Assembly (NCBI GenBank): GCA_041394265.1
Contig: JAWKIO010000005.1
Coordinates: 124,001 to 188,000 of the forward strand
Direction of reading: 5' to 3'
DNA from: Acidimicrobiales bacterium
GTDB lineage: Bacteria > Actinomycetota > Acidimicrobiia > Acidimicrobiales > SZUA-35
Length of the DNA stretch: 64,000 nt
Below are positions 58,994 to 64,000 of this stretch, piece by piece. Position 1 is the stretch's first letter. The number at the start of each line of letters is the position of its first letter. Under the pieces are notes generated by a model. That model did no database searches. It worked only from the letters and a program-made list of their open reading frames with translations, and was not told the origin of the DNA. The position numbers were made by a program, and so were the translations under genes.

Positions 58994-59017
58994 AGCTCCG
59001 CGCCAAATTGCGGAGCT
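58994..59017. repeat. Inverted pair of the AGCTCCGC unit
   Basis: AGCTCCGC (58994-59001) and GCGGAGCT (59010-59017) enclose an 8-nt loop. This is the same unit as the array at 58355-58439 on the other side of the ferritin-like gene, and it lies 27 bp before the second BVMO start. Confidence 0.6.
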
Positions 59018-59043
59018 TCGGCCGCAGTGTGAGGATGCTCGAC

Positions 59044-60699
59044 GTGAGTGAGCAACAGGAACAGACCTCCGCCGCCACCATCACGACGCGCCGTCCCGAC
59101 CACGAAGTCATCGTCATCGGCGCCGGCGTGGGCGGCATCTACCAGATCAAGCGGCTGACCGACCTCGGTGTCGATGCCATCGTGCTCGAGGGCGAGAGCG
59201 ACCTCGGCGGCACCTGGTATCGAAACCGGTACCCCGGGGCACGGTTCGACTCGGAGAGCTACAGCTACGGGTTCTCCTTCTCGAAGGAACTCCTCGACGA
59301 ATGGCACTGGAAGGAGCGCTTCTCCAGCCAGCCCGAGAACCTTCGCTACCTCAACTTCGTCGCCGACAAGTTCGACCTCCGCCAGTACATGCGCTTCGAC
59401 ACCAAGGTGCTCGCCATGCGCTTCGACGAGGGCGAACGGCTCTGGCACCTCGAACTCCACGATGGCTCCACCCTCACCTGCCGATTCGTCGTGACCGCCA
59501 TCGGGCTGCTCTCGGTTCCGACACCCCCGAAGCTCGAGGGGATGGACTCCTTCGAGGGGCAGTCCTTCCACACGTTCCATTGGCCCGAGGAGCCCATCGA
59601 CCTCACCGACAAGCGCGTGGCCGTCATCGGCACCGGGGCCACCGGCATCCAGGTCATCGGCGAGATCGCCGACAAGGTCGGTGATCTCACGGTCTTCCAA
59701 CGCCGCCCCAACTGGAGTGCGCCGCTGAACAACAGTCTGATCTCCGACGAAGAGATGGCTGACATCCGCGAACGCTACGACGAGATCTTCGCCGAATGTG
59801 CCCAATCGCCCGGCGGCTTCATCCACTCACCCGACCGGCGAGGGTTCTACAAGTTCACTCGCGAGGAACGCATCGCTCGCTGGGACGAGCTCTACGACGG
59901 TTCGGGCTTCGGCATCTGGCTCAACAACTTCGCCGAGATCTTCGTCGACGAAGAGGCCAACGCCGAGTTCTCCGAGTACATCGCCGATCGGATCCGGCAG
60001 CGGGTCGACGATCCCGAGGTCGCCGAGAAACTGATTCCCCGAGATCACGGGTTCGGCGTGCAGCGGGTCCCCATGGAGACCAACTACTTCGAGGCCTACA
60101 ACCGCGACAACGTGCATCTGGTCGACCTTCGAGAGACTCCACTCGAGCGCATCACGCCCACCGGCTTGCGCACCACCGAACGCGACTATGAGTTCGACGT
60201 CATCGTCTATGCCACCGGATTCGATGCGATCACCGGTGCCTTCGACAAGATCCGCATCGAGGGCACCGACGGGCAACTCCTCGCCGACAAGTGGCGCGAC
60301 GGCCCGTCCACCTTCTACGGCACGATGATCCACGGATTCCCGAACCTGGTGATGATCGCCGGACCGCAGAGCGGCTCGGCCTCCACCAACTTTCCACGTG
60401 GCATCGAGACCGGCGTCGATTGGGCGACCGACTTCCTCCAGTACCTGTGGGAGCACGACCACACCCGAGCCGAGGCCACCGCCGAAGCCGAGCAGGCGTG
60501 GACTGAACACGTCAGCGACATGTACAAGATGATGCTGATGCGCAACGCCAAGAGCTGGTTCACGGGCTACAACTCGAACGTCGAGGGCCACGAGGAAGGC
60601 ACGTTCCGCCACATGGTCTACAACGGCGGATACCCCAAGTTCTGCAGCCTCCTGGAAGAGGTCGCGGCGAACGACTACGAGGGCGTCGAGTTCGACTGA
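59044..60699 (+). CDS. Baeyer-Villiger monooxygenase
   Basis: The 551-residue flavoprotein oxidises a ketone to an ester or lactone with O2 and NADPH. It has the FAD site GAGVGG, GGTWYRNRYPGARFD, the canonical fingerprint FEGQSFHTFHWP with its His, and the NADPH site GTGATG. Unlike the fusion gene at 13758 it has no hydrolase domain. The GTG start at 59044 lies 7 nt after GAGGAT; ATG 59035 is possible. No esterase is adjacent. The substrate could be a cyclic or aliphatic ketone. A YggT-type gene follows on the same strand. Confidence 0.92.
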   Translation: MSEQQEQTSAATITTRRPDHEVIVIGAGVGGIYQIKRLTDLGVDAIVLEGESDLGGTWYRNRYPGARFDSESYSYGFSFSKELLDEWHWKERFSSQPENLRYLNFVADKFDLRQYMRFDTKVLAMRFDEGERLWHLELHDGSTLTCRFVVTAIGLLSVPTPPKLEGMDSFEGQSFHTFHWPEEPIDLTDKRVAVIGTGATGIQVIGEIADKVGDLTVFQRRPNWSAPLNNSLISDEEMADIRERYDEIFAECAQSPGGFIHSPDRRGFYKFTREERIARWDELYDGSGFGIWLNNFAEIFVDEEANAEFSEYIADRIRQRVDDPEVAEKLIPRDHGFGVQRVPMETNYFEAYNRDNVHLVDLRETPLERITPTGLRTTERDYEFDVIVYATGFDAITGAFDKIRIEGTDGQLLADKWRDGPSTFYGTMIHGFPNLVMIAGPQSGSASTNFPRGIETGVDWATDFLQYLWEHDHTRAEATAEAEQAWTEHVSDMYKMMLMRNAKSWFTGYNSNVEGHEEGTFRHMVYNGGYPKFCSLLEEVAANDYEGVEFD

Positions 60700-60803
60700 T
60701 CCGGGACCTCGGCCTGCCGCACCGCCCGACAACCGCGACGGAAGTCCTGCTCACCCCCGACGGCTACACCCCGGCGGCCACCAGGCATGCCATGATCGTC
60801 GTC

Positions 60804-60863
60804 ATGAATGGATCGACCATCACCGCCACCGCATCGCTTGTGCCATCGAGCACCATCCGCTGA
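60804..60863 (+). CDS. Nineteen-codon leader ORF before yggT
   Basis: A short ORF (Met-Asn-Gly-Ser, then Thr/Ala/Ser-rich to Ile-Arg) starts at ATG 60804, 7 nt after CATGAT (60791-60796), the spacing of leaderless starts here. Its TGA overlaps the yggT ATG (TGATG), so ribosomes ending here could restart at yggT, which has no clear ribosome-binding site of its own. It may be a coupling or attenuator peptide. Chance is possible for so short a frame. Confidence 0.45.
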   Translation: MNGSTITATASLVPSSTIR

Positions 60864-61114
60864 TGGCCTCGACACTGGTCCTCATCCTCCAGATCGTGTC
60901 GCTCGTGTTCGTCGCACGTGCCATCGTCAGCTGGTTCCCGATCCGCCCCAACTCACCGATCTATCCCGCAGTCGACCTGCTCTACCGCATCACCGAGCCG
61001 GTCCTTGCCCCGATCCGACGCCTCCTCCCTCCGACCTCCGGCGTCGATTTCTCCACGCTGCTCGTGATCCTCGGCATCAACTTCGTGCTCGTTCCCCTCG
61101 TCAGCCGACTCTGA
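60863..61114 (+). CDS. YggT-family membrane protein
   Basis: The 83-residue protein has two hydrophobic helices (about 4-22 and 65-80) and the family's RAIVSWFPIRPNSPIY and ITEPVLAPIRRLLPP segments. YggT proteins are linked to membrane or cell-division stress, often beside sepF; no division genes are near here. It is probably translated by reinitiation from the overlapping leader ORF. The N- and C-termini look complete. Confidence 0.82.
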   Translation: MASTLVLILQIVSLVFVARAIVSWFPIRPNSPIYPAVDLLYRITEPVLAPIRRLLPPTSGVDFSTLLVILGINFVLVPLVSRL

Positions 61115-61206
61115 CCCCCGACCGGGATCGGCCAGATACCGACGTCAGTGGAACGCGCATCGACGGTGAGTTGAGCGATCGTTGACCGACACGGAATCTC
61201 CGGTCC

Positions 61207-61230
61207 ATCTCCGCCGAGCACGGTGGAGAT
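61207..61230 (+). promoter_or_regulatory. 5' leader hairpin before a small hypothetical gene
   Basis: A 10-bp stem (61207-61216 with 61221-61230, one G-T pair) and 4-nt loop sit just upstream of AGGAGG (about 61239-61244). It may modulate translation of the 61251 gene or be incidental. Confidence 0.4.
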
Positions 61231-61250
61231 CGGACGCAGGAGGTCTCGCG

Positions 61251-61541
61251 ATGACACAGACAGATGTGAGGATGGCATGGGGAAAGGTCGGCGATCGGCT
61301 GTCGTCGCTCGGGCTGAAGCTCAAGCTGCACGCCGAGCAAGAGTTCGCCGATGATGACGACGAGGTCACCGGAGCGCTCGACCGACTGGCCGAGGCCATC
61401 GATGACGCCGTCGACATGTTGACCAACGCGGCGACCGACGAGGCCGTGCAGCGAGACGTTCGCGACGCGGGGCGCCATTTCATCGACGCCGTAGCCACCA
61501 CCGTCAACCAGGCGACGAGCCAGCTGCGCAGCAAGGCTTGA
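61251..61541 (+). CDS. Small helical protein, unknown
   Basis: The 96-residue protein is predicted all-helical and charged (KLKLHAEQEFADDDDEV in the middle), with no membrane segment and no recognised domain. The start is ATG 61251 with a strong AGGAGG 6 nt upstream; the frame open upstream is not used. A perfect 14-bp hairpin follows the stop by 28 bp. No function is proposed. Confidence 0.7.
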   Translation: MTQTDVRMAWGKVGDRLSSLGLKLKLHAEQEFADDDDEVTGALDRLAEAIDDAVDMLTNAATDEAVQRDVRDAGRHFIDAVATTVNQATSQLRSKA

Positions 61542-61569
61542 CCGATCTCGTCGTCGACGCGGCGGAAGG

Positions 61570-61603
61570 GAGTGCACCAGGGACCGATGTCCCTGGTGCA
61601 CTC
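61570..61603 (+). terminator. Perfect 14-bp hairpin
   Basis: Arms 61570-61583 and 61590-61603 pair perfectly with a 6-nt loop between two small genes. No T-run follows. It is a likely terminator for the 61251 gene. Confidence 0.6.
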
Positions 61604-61628
61604 GCGCGGAGCGTCTCACACTGGACAC

Positions 61629-61931
61629 ATGACCGATCGCAGCGTTGCAGCCGGCAGCTCCGAGACGCCGTGGGAGTTCCTTCCCGGCGACGACGAGGTC
61701 GATTCCTACGACGACAACGGGCCCGGGCCCGAGGAACGTGCGCTCCACGTGCAGCGCAAGAAGTCCCGGCGCCTGATCGGCGACGAAGACGAGCAGATCG
61801 TGCACTATCTCGATGACGAGGAGCCCGAACTTCCCGACCGGTCGGTGAGCCGTCGCCGCAGCAGCGACACCACGGCCGAGGTCGAGGAGTTGCTCGTCCG
61901 CCAGCACTACCTCGAGCCGGGCGACCGCTGA
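61629..61931 (+). CDS. Small acidic protein, unknown
   Basis: The 100-residue protein is rich in Asp and Glu with Arg-rich patches and no hydrophobic segment, so it is probably cytosolic and partly disordered. No family is recognised. ATG 61629 is 6 nt after CACACT, in keeping with a leaderless start though the hexamer is weak. Its end overlaps the convergent ATPase gene by 25 bp. Confidence 0.6.
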   Translation: MTDRSVAAGSSETPWEFLPGDDEVDSYDDNGPGPEERALHVQRKKSRRLIGDEDEQIVHYLDDEEPELPDRSVSRRRSSDTTAEVEELLVRQHYLEPGDR

Positions 61932-64000
61932 GCCCAGTGGCGCACGGCGAGCTTCTTCGTCTCGTCGACCACCAGAACGCTGGAACCCAGCGCCACACAC
62001 ATCAGCCACTGTCGAGGTGACAAGGGCGTGGTGCTGAACGCAGCGTTGAGGGCCGAGGTGTGCACCACCAGCCACTGGAGGAGCACCGAAGCAGCAACGG
62101 CGAGCCACAGCAACCGGTTGCCGAACAGATCGGCAAAGGCGCTGTGGCGCGCCGATCGGCTGCTGAAGCAATTGAACAGCTGGGCGAACACGAGGGTCGT
62201 AAAGGCGACGGTCCGAGCTGCGACGATGTCGCCGTCGCCCTCGATCCACCCGCCAGCCAGCGTGGCATCGAGCGCCACCAGGGTGGCGGCGCCCATCACC
62301 AGCCCGGTGAACAGGATGCCGAGCTGCATCTCGAGGTCGATCACCCGGTCGGTGAGCTGCCGGGGCGGCCGATCCATCACCTCACCGATCGGGGCATCGA
62401 CACCGAGCGCCAGCGCGGGCGCCGTGTCGGTCAACAGGTTGATCCAGAGGATGTGCACGGCGAGCAGCGGGGCGGCGATCACCTCACCGGTGTCGTCAAG
62501 TCCGAGACGGCTAGCGAGCACGACACCGAAGAACATCGCTGCGACCTCACCCATGTTGGACGACAGCAGATAACGCAGGAACTTGCGGATGCTCTCGAAG
62601 ATCGCTCGCCCTTCGGCCACAGCGGCGAGGATCGTGGCAAAGTTGTCATCGACGAGAATCATGTCGGCGGCTTCCTTGGAGACCTCCGTTCCCGCCTGCC
62701 CCATCGCGACACCGATATCGGCCGACTTCAGCGCCGGCGCATCGTTGACGCCGTCACCGGTCATGGCCACCACGCTGCCGTCGCACTGCAGCGCCCGAAC
62801 GATTCGTAGCTTGTGCTCCGGCGCCACCCGGGCATACACCGATGTGGTCACCACAGCGGCAGCGAGATCGTCATCGGACATCGCATCGATCTGCGTCCCG
62901 GTCACCACCGAGGCTTGCGCCTCGACGATGCCCAACTGCTCCGCGATGCGCGCCGCCGTTCGCGGGTGGTCGCCGGTGATCATGACCACACGGATCCCTG
63001 CGTCGTGAGCGGCGGCGACCGCAGCCGCCGCCTCCGGGCGAGGCGGGTCGATGATACCGGCCGCGCCGAGGTAGACGAGCTCATCCTCGAGGGGCATCCC
63101 GCCGAGGTCGTCGGCATGGTCGAGATGCCGATACGCCACGGCCAGCGTGCGCAGCGCGTCGTCGGCCATGGCATCGACCGTCTCGGCGATCTGGCGTCGG
63201 CGTTCGTCGCTCATCGCCACCACGCGCCCGGCGCACCATTCGTGCGAGCATCGGTCGAGCAAGACGTCGGGCGCACCCTTGGTGACGACCAGAGGTCGAC
63301 GCTCATCGTCACGATCGAGATCGACGGTGGTCATCAGCTTGCGCTCGGACGAGAAGGGCACCTCGTGGACTCGCCGGAACCGTCGCAGACGCTCCGATGT
63401 CAGCCCGAGCTTGGCCTCGGCGACGAGGAACGCCGCCTCGGTCGGGTCCCCGCTGATCGTCCACTCCCCCTCGACCTCGTTGGTTGCTGCATCGTTGGCG
63501 AGACTGCCGCGACCGACGACGAGCTGCACCTCGTCCCACAGTGGCCCCGGCGCCAGTGGTTCGCCGTGCCAACGCACCTGGCCTTCGGGTCGGTAGCCGA
63601 CACCGGTCACCTCGACACAGCCTGACGCCGTGCACACCCGCTCGATCGTCATCTGATTCGTGGTGAGCGTGCCGGTCTTGTCGGAGCAGATGACCGACGC
63701 CGAGCCGAGCGTCTCGACCGACGACAGCCGCTTGACGATGGCGTTGTTCGCTGCCATCCGCTGCACACCGAGCGCCAGCACCACGGCGAGGATGGCAGGG
63801 AGGCCCTCGGGCACCGCTGCGACCGCCAGCGACACACCGACGAGGAGGACGTCCACCAGCGCCGCCCCCGAGTCGATGTCGGAGGTCACGAGAATGGCCA
63901 CGATCACGACCAGGGCAATGGCAACGACGACGGCACCGAGGAAGCGACCGACTCGGGCAATCTCGAGTTGTAGTGGTGTCGGGTCGTCGTCGGCCTGTTC
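61907..64000 (-). CDS. P-type ATPase, Ca2+/cation-transporting type, 5' partial
   Basis: This membrane pump continues past the right edge; 697 residues are visible. The phosphorylation motif SDKTGTLT with its Asp, the hinge TGDGVNDAPALKSADIGVAMG and the transmembrane signature VAAVPEGLPAILAVVLALG (shown as PEGLPA core) mark a PMCA/SERCA-like pump, with a final group of membrane helices at the C-terminus. Ca2+ is most likely; Mg2+ or another divalent ion is possible. The start is beyond base 64000 and the actuator domain is missing from view. It converges on a small acidic-protein gene with a 25-bp overlap. Confidence 0.9.
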   Translation of the reverse strand, partial: EQADDDPTPLQLEIARVGRFLGAVVVAIALVVIVAILVTSDIDSGAALVDVLLVGVSLAVAAVPEGLPAILAVVLALGVQRMAANNAIVKRLSSVETLGSASVICSDKTGTLTTNQMTIERVCTASGCVEVTGVGYRPEGQVRWHGEPLAPGPLWDEVQLVVGRGSLANDAATNEVEGEWTISGDPTEAAFLVAEAKLGLTSERLRRFRRVHEVPFSSERKLMTTVDLDRDDERRPLVVTKGAPDVLLDRCSHEWCAGRVVAMSDERRRQIAETVDAMADDALRTLAVAYRHLDHADDLGGMPLEDELVYLGAAGIIDPPRPEAAAAVAAAHDAGIRVVMITGDHPRTAARIAEQLGIVEAQASVVTGTQIDAMSDDDLAAAVVTTSVYARVAPEHKLRIVRALQCDGSVVAMTGDGVNDAPALKSADIGVAMGQAGTEVSKEAADMILVDDNFATILAAVAEGRAIFESIRKFLRYLLSSNMGEVAAMFFGVVLASRLGLDDTGEVIAAPLLAVHILWINLLTDTAPALALGVDAPIGEVMDRPPRQLTDRVIDLEMQLGILFTGLVMGAATLVALDATLAGGWIEGDGDIVAARTVAFTTLVFAQLFNCFSSRSARHSAFADLFGNRLLWLAVAASVLLQWLVVHTSALNAAFSTTPLSPRQWLMCVALGSSVLVVDETKKLAVRHWAQRSPGSR

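Overview
The window is 64 kb of GC-rich, gene-dense bacterial chromosome with genes on both strands and no gap above about 250 bp. Its contents fit a heterotrophic actinobacterium, most plausibly Acidimicrobiia (marine or soil relatives of Ilumatobacter); this placement is an inference from gene content. The supporting signs are F420-type luciferase-like oxidoreductases, a Ddn-like nitroreductase, a wax ester/triacylglycerol synthase, Baeyer-Villiger monooxygenases (BVMOs), SCP-x thiolase/DUF35 genes, and many start codons only 6-8 nt after a -10-like hexamer (leaderless transcription). No rRNA, tRNA, CRISPR array, integrase, transposase or prophage gene was seen.

Layout. 1-8447: the end of a multicopper oxidase, then glpD, an MFS exporter with its TetR regulator behind a three-operator array, pfkB, xylB and a degenerate EAL protein. 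8568-13518: a thiolase and a TetR regulator divergent from a lipid-storage pair (HAD-acyltransferase fusion, then WS/DGAT). 13758-19612: a BVMO fused to an alpha/beta hydrolase, a carotenoid-cleavage-type oxygenase, and a secreted protein with two CHRD-like/EF-hand units plus DUF4214. 19716-25314: NUDIX hydrolase, SDR, LLM oxidoreductase, membrane HD-GYP protein and enoyl-CoA hydratase. 25322-31260: a fused indolepyruvate-ferredoxin-oxidoreductase-type enzyme with a small membrane protein, a Ddn-like protein, a CoA-binding protein and a PhyH dioxygenase. 31384-38779: a DUF3179 lipoprotein, a thiolase with a ketosynthase-like/DUF35 fusion, and a TauD, LLM and AttH-like run. 38790-49679: ABC exporter with MarR, a PLP decarboxylase, a glutamine-synthetase-like ligase, TauD, ArsR-SRPBCC, rhodanese, a GlxA regulator and an S9 peptidase. 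49812-64000: an unusual UvrD helicase, a feruloyl-CoA-synthase-type ligase, an EAL protein, a methyltransferase, membrane proteins, a CGNR regulator, a ferritin-like protein, a second BVMO, YggT and the C-terminal part of a Ca-type P-type ATPase that runs off the right edge.

Together the genes point to catabolism of ketones, aromatics, branched acids and amines through CoA thioesters, storage of surplus carbon as neutral lipid, and local regulators sitting next to their targets. The least explained layer is in the spacers. Several carry structured elements of about 75-105 bp built from 17-20 bp units in forward, forward, reverse, reverse order at a 29-31 bp period. The architecture recurs while the unit sequence differs between loci; two near-identical copies flank the PhyH gene, and a related pair lies 36 kb apart. 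These are the best candidates here for something undescribed.
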